A DNA stretch of 64,000 bases from NCBI GenBank assembly GCA_017410525.1, contig JAFQQQ010000002.1, positions 62,001 through 126,000 of the forward strand, written 5' to 3'. Position 1 is the stretch's first letter. Each line of letters opens with the position of its first letter. The position numbers and the translations under genes were made by a program. This stretch comes from Bacilli bacterium. GTDB taxonomy: Bacteria; Bacillota_I; Bacilli_A; RF39; UBA660. The notes beneath the pieces were generated by a model, which had not been told where the DNA came from, searched no databases, and worked only from the letters and a program-made list of their open reading frames with translations. Of the stretch, positions 38,346-46,662 are shown in pieces.

Positions 38346-40421
38346 ATGAAAAAATATCCAATAGTTTTACAAGATGAAATTAAAGACTGTGGAGTATCAT
38401 GTATTCAGATGATTTTAAAATATTATGGTGGATATGTGAAAAAATCTAATTTACTTGAAATGACAAAAACTAGTAAAAAGGGAACAACCGCTTTTAATAT
38501 TAAAGACACTTTAATAAATTTAGGATTTAATTGCAAAGGCATTAAATGTGATTTAAATGATATAAATAAAGATAATATAGTTTTACCTTGCATTGCTAGT
38601 GTAACTATTAACAATTCCTATAAACATTTCATAGTTATTTATGAAATTAATTTTAGGAAAAAATATTTAGTAATAGGTGATCCTGCAGACAAAGTAAAGA
38701 AAATTAAATATGAAGATTTTATAAAAATATTCAATAATATATTATTAATCTTTTACCCTATAAAAACATTAACTATAGAAAAAGAAGTATCTCAATCGAC
38801 TTTTATATTTAATTTGTTAAAACCACATAAAAAGATATTAATTAATATATTTATTTTATCGATTTTTATAACCTTATTTTCTATAATAACTTCTTTTTAC
38901 ACAGAGTATATGTTTAACTCGCTTAATTATTTTTCAAGAAAATATTTATTATTTATATTTTGTATCTTCTTTTCTATTTATATACTAAAAATATTTTCTG
39001 ATTACTTTAGAAATAAACTATTATTATTTATTAATCAAAAATTAGATCTTGTACTTACTTTGGATGTTTTTGAAAAAATTATTAAACTTCCTTATAACTA
39101 TTACCAAAATAGAACTACTGGTGATGTAATATCCCGTATTTGTGATTTAGAATCAGTAAGAGAAATGATAAGTAAAGTAGCATTATCTATCTTTGTAGAT
39201 TTACCTTTAACTTTAATATCTTTAATTGTTTTATATTTTATTAATAAAACTTTATTTACAATAAGCTTAATAATATTTGTACTATATTTTATTATAATTA
39301 TCATTTTTAGAAGAATTTTTAATGATTATATTAAAAATATACAAGTAAAAAAAGGAGAATCAACATCTTTAATGATTGAGTCTATTAGCGGATTTGAAAC
39401 AGTTAAAGGAATGCATATTGAATCCTATATTAAAGACAAGTTTGAAAAAAGATATGTTAAATACTTAAAAGATGTTTTTAAGTTTCAAAATTTATTTTTC
39501 TTACAGAATTTATTTAAAGAAATAATAGATAATATAGGTTTTATAATTATAACTTTAATAGGTTGTCTTTTAGTTATAAATGATAGTATGAATATAGGAA
39601 AGCTTCTAACATTTACATCTTTACTTGTTTATTTTCTAGAACCTATAAAAAATATTATTAATTTAGATACTATAATAAAAGAAGCCAAAAATGCATTAAA
39701 AAGAATTCTAGATATCATTACTTATAAAGAAGAAAAAAGTGGTTTAGTAGGTAATTTTTGTAATGGAGATATAGAATTCAAAAATTTAGAGTTTTCTTTT
39801 AATGATAGAGATTATGTTTTAAAAAATATAAACCTAAAAATAAAGAAAAGTTCTAAAGTTATTGTTGTAGGTAAGAGTGGTAGTGGAAAAAGTACTTTGT
39901 TTAAAATACTTATGAGATTTTATAAATCAAAAAATAATAAAGTGTTTATAAATGATATAGATTTGAATAATTATAATATAAATATATTAAATAATAATAT
40001 TTTATATGTAGGTCAAAATGAGATATTGTTTAATGATACCATTTATAACAATTTAGTATTTGGTAATAGTAAAAGTTCTAATGTTTTAGATGTTTCAAAA
40101 ATTTGTTTTGTAGATGAACTTTTAGATTCTAATTTAGGATATAATATGATGATAGAAGAAAATGGATTTAATTTATCTGGCGGTGAAAAGCAGAGAATTG
40201 TACTTGCTAGAGCGTTATTAAAAAAGTTTAATATACTTATAATTGATGAAGGATTGAGTCAAGTAGATGTAAATATGGAAAGAAAAATATTAAAAAATAT
40301 ATTTGATAAATTTAAAGATAAAACTATTATATTTATATCTCATAGATTAGATAATTTAGATTTATTTGACAATTTAATAAAAATAGAGAATGGAGTTGTA
40401 GATAATGTATGTAGGGGATAA
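38346..40421 (+). CDS. Bacteriocin-processing ABC exporter (C39 peptidase type)
   Basis: This 691-residue protein joins an N-terminal C39 cysteine peptidase (about 1-135: Cys15 in KDCGVSC, His in YKHFIVIYE, and VIGDPADKV with the Asp), a six-helix transmembrane domain (about 155-440) and a C-terminal ATPase (about 470-691: Walker A GKSGSGKST, signature LSGGEKQR, Walker B ILIIDE). These PCAT exporters cut double-glycine leaders and export the mature peptide. Two double-glycine precursors lie just downstream. GAGGAGGTGAT is an unusually complete ribosome site. It overlaps the next gene by 17 bases. Confidence 0.95.
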   Translation: MKKYPIVLQDEIKDCGVSCIQMILKYYGGYVKKSNLLEMTKTSKKGTTAFNIKDTLINLGFNCKGIKCDLNDINKDNIVLPCIASVTINNSYKHFIVIYEINFRKKYLVIGDPADKVKKIKYEDFIKIFNNILLIFYPIKTLTIEKEVSQSTFIFNLLKPHKKILINIFILSIFITLFSIITSFYTEYMFNSLNYFSRKYLLFIFCIFFSIYILKIFSDYFRNKLLLFINQKLDLVLTLDVFEKIIKLPYNYYQNRTTGDVISRICDLESVREMISKVALSIFVDLPLTLISLIVLYFINKTLFTISLIIFVLYFIIIIIFRRIFNDYIKNIQVKKGESTSLMIESISGFETVKGMHIESYIKDKFEKRYVKYLKDVFKFQNLFFLQNLFKEIIDNIGFIIITLIGCLLVINDSMNIGKLLTFTSLLVYFLEPIKNIINLDTIIKEAKNALKRILDIITYKEEKSGLVGNFCNGDIEFKNLEFSFNDRDYVLKNINLKIKKSSKVIVVGKSGSGKSTLFKILMRFYKSKNNKVFINDIDLNNYNINILNNNILYVGQNEILFNDTIYNNLVFGNSKSSNVLDVSKICFVDELLDSNLGYNMMIEENGFNLSGGEKQRIVLARALLKKFNILIIDEGLSQVDVNMERKILKNIFDKFKDKTIIFISHRLDNLDLFDNLIKIENGVVDNVCRG

Positions 40422-40839
40422 ATTAGATGTTTATAATGATTCGTCAATAATTTTAGAAAAAAAGATTCATAAAAAAATTATTTCTTGGGTTACAATTTTG
40501 GTTATATTACTTGTTTTGTTAGTTGTGTTTTCAATGGTACCTTTTAATATTTATAAACCTGTTATAGGTAAAGTAAATATCACCGACAATAAAACTTTTT
40601 TGGAATTAGATTTAAATTATAGTGGTTTTCCAGTTAATCGTTATAATAAATTATATATAAGAAATAAAGAATATAATTATAAAATTGTAAGTATAGAAGA
40701 TAATATTTTATTGCTTGATATAAATTTAGATGAAAGTCTAAAAATACAAAACAACATAGTGAATGTGAACGTTTTAAAAAATAGAACTACAATATTTAAA
40801 ATAATAAGAAATAAAATAAAGAAGGGATTTGGTGTATGA
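40405..40839 (+). CDS. Small membrane accessory protein of the bacteriocin exporter
   Basis: This 144-residue protein has one transmembrane helix (about 28-48, VTILVILLVLLVVFSMV) and an extracytoplasmic beta-rich domain. The position, right after the exporter, and the topology resemble a shortened HlyD-like adaptor that normally links a peptide exporter to the outside, but it lacks the usual long coiled coil. An immunity role is an alternative. ATG 40405 overlaps the exporter end and the first peptide gene starts inside its final bases, so the operon is tightly coupled. Confidence 0.65.
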   Translation: MYVGDKLDVYNDSSIILEKKIHKKIISWVTILVILLVLLVVFSMVPFNIYKPVIGKVNITDNKTFLELDLNYSGFPVNRYNKLYIRNKEYNYKIVSIEDNILLLDINLDESLKIQNNIVNVNVLKNRTTIFKIIRNKIKKGFGV

Positions 40840-40976
40840 AAAATTTAAATGATAAAGAACTTATGAATGTAGAAGGCGGGGCAATAAAACTAGGAATCGC
40901 CTTTGGTATAGCTGCTGGTGTAACTTTTATAATAGGAATAATTGATGGTTTATTTAGACCATTAAGATGTAATTAG
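40836..40976 (+). CDS. Double-glycine bacteriocin precursor peptide 1
   Basis: This 46-residue peptide has the leader MKNLNDKELMNVEGG with Gly14-Gly15 at the cleavage site. The mature part, about 31 residues, is hydrophobic and Gly-rich, starting AIKLGIAFGIAAG. It has consecutive GxxxG motifs at residues 20, 24 and 28 and a single Cys45 near the end. Such peptides are class II bacteriocins, cleaved by the C39 exporter encoded two genes upstream. The start ATG overlaps the last codon of the accessory gene, with GGTGT upstream. Too short for standard gene callers. Confidence 0.82.
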   Translation: MKNLNDKELMNVEGGAIKLGIAFGIAAGVTFIIGIIDGLFRPLRCN

Positions 40977-40984
40977 GAGGTATT

Positions 40985-41155
40985 ATGAGAGAATTAAAAG
41001 ATAAAGAGTTAATGAATATAGAAGGTGGGTCTAATTGGCTTACTGCTTCTTTCTTTAATGCTGCTGCGCGCGCTATGGATACATTAATGAATGTAGGTAG
41101 AAGTTTGGGTTCTGCCATAAGAAGAGCTTTTAGTGGAAAAGTTTGCTCTGTTTAA
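40985..41155 (+). CDS. Double-glycine bacteriocin precursor peptide 2
   Basis: This 56-residue peptide has the leader MRELKDKELMNIEGG, nearly the same as peptide 1, with Gly14-Gly15. The mature part is about 41 residues, amphipathic and basic, with Trp18, an AxxxA motif (26-30), a GxxxG motif (38-42) and one Cys54. The pair of leaders and the helix-packing motifs suggest a two-peptide class IIb bacteriocin. AGGAGG lies 7 bases before the ATG and overlaps the stop of peptide 1. No similarity search was possible. Confidence 0.82.
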   Translation: MRELKDKELMNIEGGSNWLTASFFNAAARAMDTLMNVGRSLGSAIRRAFSGKVCSV

Positions 41156-41306
41156 AAATAAAGTTGTACAAGCTATACTAATTACAATAACAATGCCTTT
41201 ATGGCTAACAGTATTATCTTATATCTTTTCTTTTCTAATTCAAGCAGGAAGAATTATAGGAACATTTATAAGATTTGTTGGTGAAGGAGGTATGTGTTTA
41301 TTTTGA
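41133..41306 (+). CDS. Putative bacteriocin immunity or third small hydrophobic peptide
   Basis: A frame open from GTG 41133 to TGA 41304-41306 encodes 57 residues. It overlaps peptide 2 by 23 bases. The encoded protein is strongly hydrophobic (ILITITMPLWLTVLSYIFSF, then RIIGTFIRFVG), has no double-glycine leader and ends at the operon terminator. A small membrane immunity protein is expected here. There is no clear ribosome site at the GTG, and an internal ATG at 41193 is an alternative start, so the call is tentative. Confidence 0.4.
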   Translation: MEKFALFKNKVVQAILITITMPLWLTVLSYIFSFLIQAGRIIGTFIRFVGEGGMCLF

Positions 41307-41328
41307 GAGATTATAAATCTCTCTTTTT
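41304..41328 (+). terminator. Intrinsic terminator of the bacteriocin operon
   Basis: GAGAGATT (41305-41312), ATA loop, AATCTCTC (41316-41323), then T. After it, before the rpsU promoter, only a seven-codon ATG frame (from about 41348) with a ribosome site is seen, possibly a relic. Confidence 0.85.
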
Positions 41329-41440
41329 AATAAGTAGGAGAAATTAAATGAAAAATAGTATCCAAAAACAATAAAATAGGTATTATTTTAATTGAAGAAG
41401 ATTAAAAATGATAAAAATGCTTTAAAAATAAAAGTTTTTC

Positions 41441-41469
41441 TTGTATATTTTGAAATTAGGTGTTATAAT
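41441..41469 (+). promoter_or_regulatory. Promoter of rpsU
   Basis: TTGTAT (41441-41446), 17-base spacer, TATAAT (41464-41469) with an upstream TG (extended -10). Confidence 0.75.
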
Positions 41470-41498
41470 ACTGATAGATTTGTGAAAGGAGGGATTAT

Positions 41499-41693
41499 AT
41501 GTCAAAGGTAATAGTAAGAAATGGTAATGTTGATGGTGCTTTACGTACTATGAAACAAAAGAATGCAAGAGACGGCCTCCTAAAAAAAGTTAGAGAGAGA
41601 CAAGAAGGTTATAAAAAGCCAGGAGTTAAACGTAGAGAGAAAAAAGAAGAAGGAATTAAAAATTCTAGAAAAAGACAAAGAGAAAATTATTAA
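41499..41693 (+). CDS. rpsU: 30S ribosomal protein bS21
   Basis: This 64-residue basic protein starts MSKVIVRNGNVDGALRTMKQ and ends in a Lys/Arg/Glu-rich helix (KKPGVKRREKKEEG), the bS21 pattern. It binds the 30S platform near the 16S 3' end and helps initiation. AAAGGAGGG lies 6 bases upstream. It is followed by yqeY, as in many Bacilli. Confidence 0.95.
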   Translation: MSKVIVRNGNVDGALRTMKQKNARDGLLKKVRERQEGYKKPGVKRREKKEEGIKNSRKRQRENY

Positions 41694-41718
41694 GAGCTTT
41701 ATAAGCTCTTTAATTTTA
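41693..41718 (+). terminator. Hairpin between rpsU and yqeY
   Basis: AAGAGCT and AGCTCTT arms with TTATA loop and a weak T-rich tail. It may be an attenuator within an rpsU-yqeY transcript rather than a full stop. Confidence 0.6.
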
Positions 41719-41732
41719 GAAAGGTAACTAGT

Positions 41733-42176
41733 ATGAAACAGAATTTATTAAATGATTTGGTTGTTGCTATGAAAAGTCAAGATAAGGAAACATTAAGTGT
41801 TCTTAGAATGGTTAAAGGAGCTATTCAATTAGAAGAAATAAATAAAAAAAGTGAATTATCTGATGAAGATTTTATAGGTGTAGTTAGCAAACAAATTAAA
41901 ACAAGAAAAGAATCAATTGCTGAATTTGAAAAAGCAGGTAGAACTGATTTAGTAGATCAAACAAAAAAAGAAATAGAAATACTAAATAAATATATGCCTG
42001 AGCAATTAAGTGAAGAAGAAGTACTTAAAGTAATTGATGAAGCTTTTAATGCACTTAATCCACAAACTCAATCTGATATGGGAAAATTAATGGGATATGT
42101 AACTCCTAGATTAAAAGGTAAAGCAGATATGAGTTTTGTAAGTAAAACAATTAAAGAGAAATTATCTAATATATAA
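41733..42176 (+). CDS. yqeY: GatB/YqeY-domain protein
   Basis: This 147-residue helical protein has the YqeY layout: LLNDLVVAMKSQDKETLSVLRM at the N-terminus, KQIKTRKESIAEFEKAGR in the middle, and a GatB tail-like C-terminal domain (LMGYVTPRLKGKADMSFVSKTI). The domain resembles the tRNA-binding tail of GatB, but the role of stand-alone YqeY is not established. The rpsU-yqeY order is widely conserved. AAAGGTAA precedes the ATG. Confidence 0.94.
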   Translation: MKQNLLNDLVVAMKSQDKETLSVLRMVKGAIQLEEINKKSELSDEDFIGVVSKQIKTRKESIAEFEKAGRTDLVDQTKKEIEILNKYMPEQLSEEEVLKVIDEAFNALNPQTQSDMGKLMGYVTPRLKGKADMSFVSKTIKEKLSNI

Positions 42177-42555
42177 TTGACAATTAAAAATAAAAATAAA
42201 AATAGTATTATATAGTAAATATATAGATGTAAGAGAATTTTAAATAGCAAGAAAAATAATATATACAAGGAATTATATATATAATTAGAAATGTCGGAAT
42301 AACGAACTTATATTGAATGATAAAAAAATAATTTTTTTAAATAATTTTTTTGGATATATTTGATTAGTTGTGATGGAATTCATAGTGTTTTTAAAATATC
42401 AAAATAATGTGAAATAAAAAAATCAAAAATAAAAAAAGCTTTAAGAAAGTTGAGAAGAAGAGGCTTAATTTTTAAAATCAATAAATAGGAAAGTGTTTCT
42501 AAAACATTGATTTTTTTTTATTAAAAGTGTATTATATTTATATCGAGGTGAAAAT
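42177..42555. other. Non-coding AT-rich stretch between yqeY and lysS
   Basis: About 380 bases without a supportable gene. It begins with TTGACA at 42178-42183 and A-rich short repeats (AAATAAAA). TGTCGGA near 42292 is one base from a Spo0A box but isolated. A terminator-like pair AAAATCAAT (about 42474-42482) and ATTGATTTT (about 42508-42516) with T-run lies near the end. GAGGTGA serves lysS. No RNA family is recognised. Confidence 0.5.
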
Positions 42556-44025
42556 ATGAGAGAATTAACAGAACAAGAAAGAGTTAGAATTGAAAAACTT
42601 GACGAAATAAGAGAATATACTAACCCATATCCAGAAAGATTTGAAAAAACTCATTCTATAAAAGAAGCGAGAGATTTAGAGGACGGTACTAAAAATGTTA
42701 GTATAGCAGGTAGAATTGTTTTCATGAGAAAAATGGGTAAATTAAGCTTTGTACGCATTAGAAACTTAGAAGCAGATATTCAAATACAATTAAAGGCAGA
42801 TACTACTGATGAAAAAGATTACGAGTTCTTTAAAAGATTAGTAGATTTAGGTGACTTTATAGGTGCTACGGGAGAAATAATTACTACTCAAACAGGAGAA
42901 AAAACTTTATTAGCAAGTACAATTACTTTTTTAGGGAAAGCTTTAAAACCATTGCCAGAAAAGTTTCATGGATTAACTGATACTGAAATGAAATATAGAG
43001 AAAGATATGTTGATCTTATTTCCAATGAAGAATCAAGAAAAGTATTTTTAGGAAGAAGTAAATTTTATGCTTTTTTACATAAATATTTAAGAGAAAATGG
43101 ATTTTTACAAGTAGAAACACCTATTATGCAAAATGCTGTGTGTGGTGCTGCAGCAAGACCTTTTTATACACATCATAATGCACTTGATGTAGATTTTAAT
43201 TTAAGAATTGCACCTGAAACTTATTTAAAACAATGTATAGCAGCAGGATTTGATAGAGTTTATGAACTTGCTAAATGTTTTAGAAATGAAGGAATGGATA
43301 CACAACATTTACAAGAATTTACTCAAGTTGAATGGTATGTATCTTATTGGAATTTTGAAGATAATATAAAATTTTATAAGGGTTTTATAAAAGCATTGTT
43401 AATGGATCTTGTAGGAACTACTTCAATTGAATACCAAGGTGTAACACTTGACTTTGGAAAAGAAAATTGGGATAGAGTAAATTATGTAGAAAAGATGAGA
43501 GAAATTCTTGGAGTTGATTTTTTAAGTGTAGAAGAACCATCTGAACTTAAAGATATAATTGTTAATAAAGGATTATTTACTTATGCAGAATTAGATGAAT
43601 ATAAATCTGTAAGTCAAATAGTTGATTTTGTCTATAAAAAAACTATAAGAGAAAAAATTGTACAACCAACTATAATGTATAATTATCCGTCTGCTTTAAT
43701 ACCACTTGCTCGTCGCAATGATCAAGATGAAAGAATTATAGATGTATTTCAAGTTGTTGCATGTGGTACAGAACTTTGTAAGGCTTATTCAGAACTTGTA
43801 AATCCAATACAACAAAGAAATGCTTTTGAAGATCAATTAAAAGCAAAAGAGCAAGGTGATGAAGAAACAATGGAACTTGATGAAAGTTTTATGGGGGCTA
43901 TGGAGCAAGGTATGCCACCAATTTCTGGTTTAGGTTTTGGTGTAGATAGATTAATGATGTTAATATATAATCAACCATCTATTAGAGATGTTGTATTATT
44001 CCCAATGATGAAAGATAAAAAATAA
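42556..44025 (+). CDS. lysS: Lysyl-tRNA synthetase, class II
   Basis: This 489-residue class II enzyme has an N-terminal OB-fold anticodon domain (about residues 50-150: VSIAGRIVFMRKMGKLSFVRIR) and a catalytic domain with motif 1, motif 2 (YELAKCFRNEGMDTQHLQEFTQVEWY) and motif 3 (PISGLGFGVDRLMMLIYNQPSIRDVVLFP). It charges tRNA-Lys. GAGGTGA precedes the start. ackA follows after 13 bases, so they are probably co-transcribed. Confidence 0.96.
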   Translation: MRELTEQERVRIEKLDEIREYTNPYPERFEKTHSIKEARDLEDGTKNVSIAGRIVFMRKMGKLSFVRIRNLEADIQIQLKADTTDEKDYEFFKRLVDLGDFIGATGEIITTQTGEKTLLASTITFLGKALKPLPEKFHGLTDTEMKYRERYVDLISNEESRKVFLGRSKFYAFLHKYLRENGFLQVETPIMQNAVCGAAARPFYTHHNALDVDFNLRIAPETYLKQCIAAGFDRVYELAKCFRNEGMDTQHLQEFTQVEWYVSYWNFEDNIKFYKGFIKALLMDLVGTTSIEYQGVTLDFGKENWDRVNYVEKMREILGVDFLSVEEPSELKDIIVNKGLFTYAELDEYKSVSQIVDFVYKKTIREKIVQPTIMYNYPSALIPLARRNDQDERIIDVFQVVACGTELCKAYSELVNPIQQRNAFEDQLKAKEQGDEETMELDESFMGAMEQGMPPISGLGFGVDRLMMLIYNQPSIRDVVLFPMMKDKK

Positions 44026-44038
44026 AAAAGGAGAGATT

Positions 44039-45232
44039 ATGAAATTATTATGTGTTAATGCAGGTAGTTCATCATTAAAATTTCAAGTATATGAAATGCC
44101 TGAAGAAAAAGTTTTAATAAATGGATATATTGAAAAAATAGGCGCTGAAGATTGTTTTTGGACAGTTAAAGTTAATGGGGAAAAAATAAAAAGATCTAAA
44201 TATTTAAAAGATCATACAGAAGCTGCTAAAGTTTTAATAGATGAATTATTAGAAAATAAAGTAGTAGAATCTTTAGATGAAATAAAAGGTGTAGGACATA
44301 GAGTATTACACGGTGGAGAAAAATATTCTGATTCAGTTATTATCACAGATGAAGTTATTGAAGATGTAGTAAACTTAACTAAATTAGGCCCGCTTCATCA
44401 TCCAGGTAATTTAGCAGGTATAAGAGCTATGAAAGAAGCATTCCCAAATGTTCCAATGGTTGCTGTTTATGATACTGCTTTCCATGCAACAATGCCTAAA
44501 AAACATTTTCTATTTCCAACTCCTTATGAGTGGTATGAAAAATATGGAGTAAGAAAATATGGTTTCCATGGGACAAGCCATAAATATATAACTACACAAA
44601 TGAAAGAAAAATTAGGAAAAGAAAATGTTAACTTAATTATTTGTCATATTGGTAGTGGATCTAGTATTGCTTGTGTTAAAGAAGGTAAATGCTACGATAC
44701 AACCATGGGATTAACACCACTTGATGGGCTTATGATGGGAACAAGAAGTGGTGCTATAGATCCATCTATACTTGAATTTGTTTGTAAAGAATCTGGTAAA
44801 GATGTATCAGAAATAACAAATGAATTAAATAAGAAAAGTGGTTTCTTAGGTGTTTGTGGTCAAGCAGATTGTAGAGATGTAGAAGAGCTTATGGCCGGTG
44901 GAGATGAAAAAGCTTCTTTAGCATACGATATGTATACTGATAGAGTTGCTAAATACATTAGTGAATATTTCATTAAATTAGATGGTAAAGTAGATGCTAT
45001 AGTATTTACAGCAGGTGTAGGAGAAAATGGCCCACAATTCAGAAGTGTAGTACTTAGAAAATTAAATGCTTTAGGTATTTATGAAAATGAAGAAATGAAT
45101 AATAAAGTTGCGAGATATTTAGAAATATCAGAAGGCAAAATAAGTACAGATGATTCTAAAGTAGATGTAATTGTACTTCCTACTGATGAAGAAGCAATGA
45201 TCGTAAAAGATACTTATGAATTAGTAAAATAA
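44039..45232 (+). CDS. ackA: Acetate kinase
   Basis: This 397-residue ASKHA kinase makes ATP and acetate from acetyl phosphate. Landmarks are LCVNAGSSSLKFQVYEM at the N-terminus, RVLHGGEKYSDS, KYGFHGTSHKYI with the catalytic His region, and VFTAGVGENGPQFR. AAGGAGAG is the ribosome site. With PFL it gives an acetate/formate fermentation; phosphotransacetylase is not in the window. It ends at a bidirectional terminator. Confidence 0.97.
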   Translation: MKLLCVNAGSSSLKFQVYEMPEEKVLINGYIEKIGAEDCFWTVKVNGEKIKRSKYLKDHTEAAKVLIDELLENKVVESLDEIKGVGHRVLHGGEKYSDSVIITDEVIEDVVNLTKLGPLHHPGNLAGIRAMKEAFPNVPMVAVYDTAFHATMPKKHFLFPTPYEWYEKYGVRKYGFHGTSHKYITTQMKEKLGKENVNLIICHIGSGSSIACVKEGKCYDTTMGLTPLDGLMMGTRSGAIDPSILEFVCKESGKDVSEITNELNKKSGFLGVCGQADCRDVEELMAGGDEKASLAYDMYTDRVAKYISEYFIKLDGKVDAIVFTAGVGENGPQFRSVVLRKLNALGIYENEEMNNKVARYLEISEGKISTDDSKVDVIVLPTDEEAMIVKDTYELVK

Positions 45233-45262
45233 AAACGTTAAAAGAATTTAACGTTTTTTTAT
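45231..45262. terminator. Bidirectional terminator after ackA
   Basis: AAACGTTAAA and TTTAACGTTT arms with a T-run on both strands. Confidence 0.85.
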
Positions 45263-45648
45263 ACGATTGGATTTTCTACATCGGATACATTTTCAGTATT
45301 TGATAAACTAACAACATAAAGAGCAATAATTCCACTTATAATAATAAACAAAGAAGCAATTAATTGTAGATTATATGGTTTTAAATCTTCTCCTTCTTCT
45401 TCAGAAATTTTACGTAAAACTATATTTACATATAAAAAAACAAAAGAGAGAATTAGTATTAATTTTCTATTAAATAGAGTTATTTTTAAGGAATCTTTAG
45501 GAGTAAATAAAGGTTCTTTTTCTTCTATTTCTAGCTTTTGATTATAGGTGATAATGATAGAAATAATTGCTGTGATAACAGTAAAGAAAAGTGCTATTAA
45601 TTGTATATTAATTGCTTCTGTTTCTTGATTTTTGTGGTATTTGGACAT
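45259..45648 (-). CDS. Small four-helix membrane protein with internal duplication
   Basis: This 129-residue protein has four hydrophobic segments in two similar halves. The first half contains INIQLIALFFTVITAIIS and the second YNLQLIASLFIIISGIIA, so it looks like an internal repeat separated by a charged loop. I recognise no family. A GGTGAT ribosome site precedes the start. It ends in the shared terminator with ackA. Confidence 0.65.
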   Translation of the reverse strand: MSKYHKNQETEAINIQLIALFFTVITAIISIIITYNQKLEIEEKEPLFTPKDSLKITLFNRKLILILSFVFLYVNIVLRKISEEEGEDLKPYNLQLIASLFIIISGIIALYVVSLSNTENVSDVENPIV

Positions 45649-45691
45649 AGCATCACCATTATAATTATATGTATAAAAAAATTAAGAAATA

Positions 45692-46552
45692 TTAATTATT
45701 TCTTAATCTATAAAAGTTAAATGATGGTTTGTTTGATAGTCTAAACTTATATTTACTAGTACCAATACCGCTTGAAATATAAAGTTTTGTATTTCCTAAA
45801 TCATAGTAATCATTTGTGTAAACTTTTGCATATTTATCTTTAATAATTCCACCTATAAATGGAAGTTTTACTTGACCACCATGTGTATGTCCAGCAAGTA
45901 TTAAATTAAATTTAGAATAATCTATATCATCAATAACATCAGGTTCATGTGTCAATAATATAGAATATTTATATTCAACATTTATTTCTTCATAAATAGA
46001 AGTTAATGTTTTCTTTATATGATTTTTTTTATAATTTGAACTAATACCTACAAGAAGTAATGGGTCTAATCCATTGCTATAAATAAGTTCGTGTTTATCA
46101 TTTAAATCAATAAAATTACTTGCGCTAATAACATCTTCCCATCTATTTGTTTTAAGGTCATCTTCCCCTTTAATTGCATATTTATCAATATTACAATCAA
46201 TTTGATTAAGTAATTTAATAACATCTTCGTAATCATTTTTTTTATATTTAATATTGCTATCAAATAAATCTCCAGTAAGTACGACAATATCTGGTTTAAG
46301 TAGGTTAATTTCTTCAACGATTTCTTTTAATTCTTCTTTAGATGTGGTGACTTTATAATGAATGTCACTTATTTGTACTATTTTTAATCCATAAAAGTTT
46401 TTAGGTAGATTAGAATCAATAATCGCTCTTTCTTTAATAACAAGACCATTAGTTCCTAAAAATCTACTATAAAGACAAAAAGAGCTAATGACAAGTATTA
46501 AAAAAGATATAATTTTTACCCATTTTCTTATTCTTACTTTTTTGATAGCCAT
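45692..46552 (-). CDS. Membrane-anchored metallophosphoesterase with altered GNHD motif
   Basis: This 286-residue protein has one N-terminal transmembrane helix and a calcineurin-like phosphoesterase domain of the YkuE/YaeI kind. Motifs are QISDIHYK (D-x-H), VVLTGDLFD (GD), LLTHEPD (H) and LAGHTHGGQVKLP (GHxH). The third motif, normally GNHD, reads GEDD, so the Asn metal ligand and the catalytic His are both changed. It may be inactive or use another geometry. ATG 46552 is chosen because GGTGAT lies 3 bases upstream; an upstream ATG (46576) lacks this. Confidence 0.85.
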   Translation of the reverse strand: MAIKKVRIRKWVKIISFLILVISSFCLYSRFLGTNGLVIKERAIIDSNLPKNFYGLKIVQISDIHYKVTTSKEELKEIVEEINLLKPDIVVLTGDLFDSNIKYKKNDYEDVIKLLNQIDCNIDKYAIKGEDDLKTNRWEDVISASNFIDLNDKHELIYSNGLDPLLLVGISSNYKKNHIKKTLTSIYEEINVEYKYSILLTHEPDVIDDIDYSKFNLILAGHTHGGQVKLPFIGGIIKDKYAKVYTNDYYDLGNTKLYISSGIGTSKYKFRLSNKPSFNFYRLRNN

Positions 46553-46662
46553 AGTATCACCATAACAATTATACAATAAAAAGTAATTAAAAACAACAAG
46601 GTACTATTGAATTATTTTTAATAATAATATATAATTATTTTAGTATAATAGGTGGTGATGAG

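Noticed and set aside
42178-42183. TTGACA after yqeY as a promoter
   Set aside because: No acceptable -10 lies at 16-18 bases; the downstream sequence is simple A-rich repeats.
42068-42268. Minus-strand frame at the end of yqeY
   Set aside because: It is a low-complexity Phe/Leu/Ile product of AT-rich DNA and overlaps yqeY.
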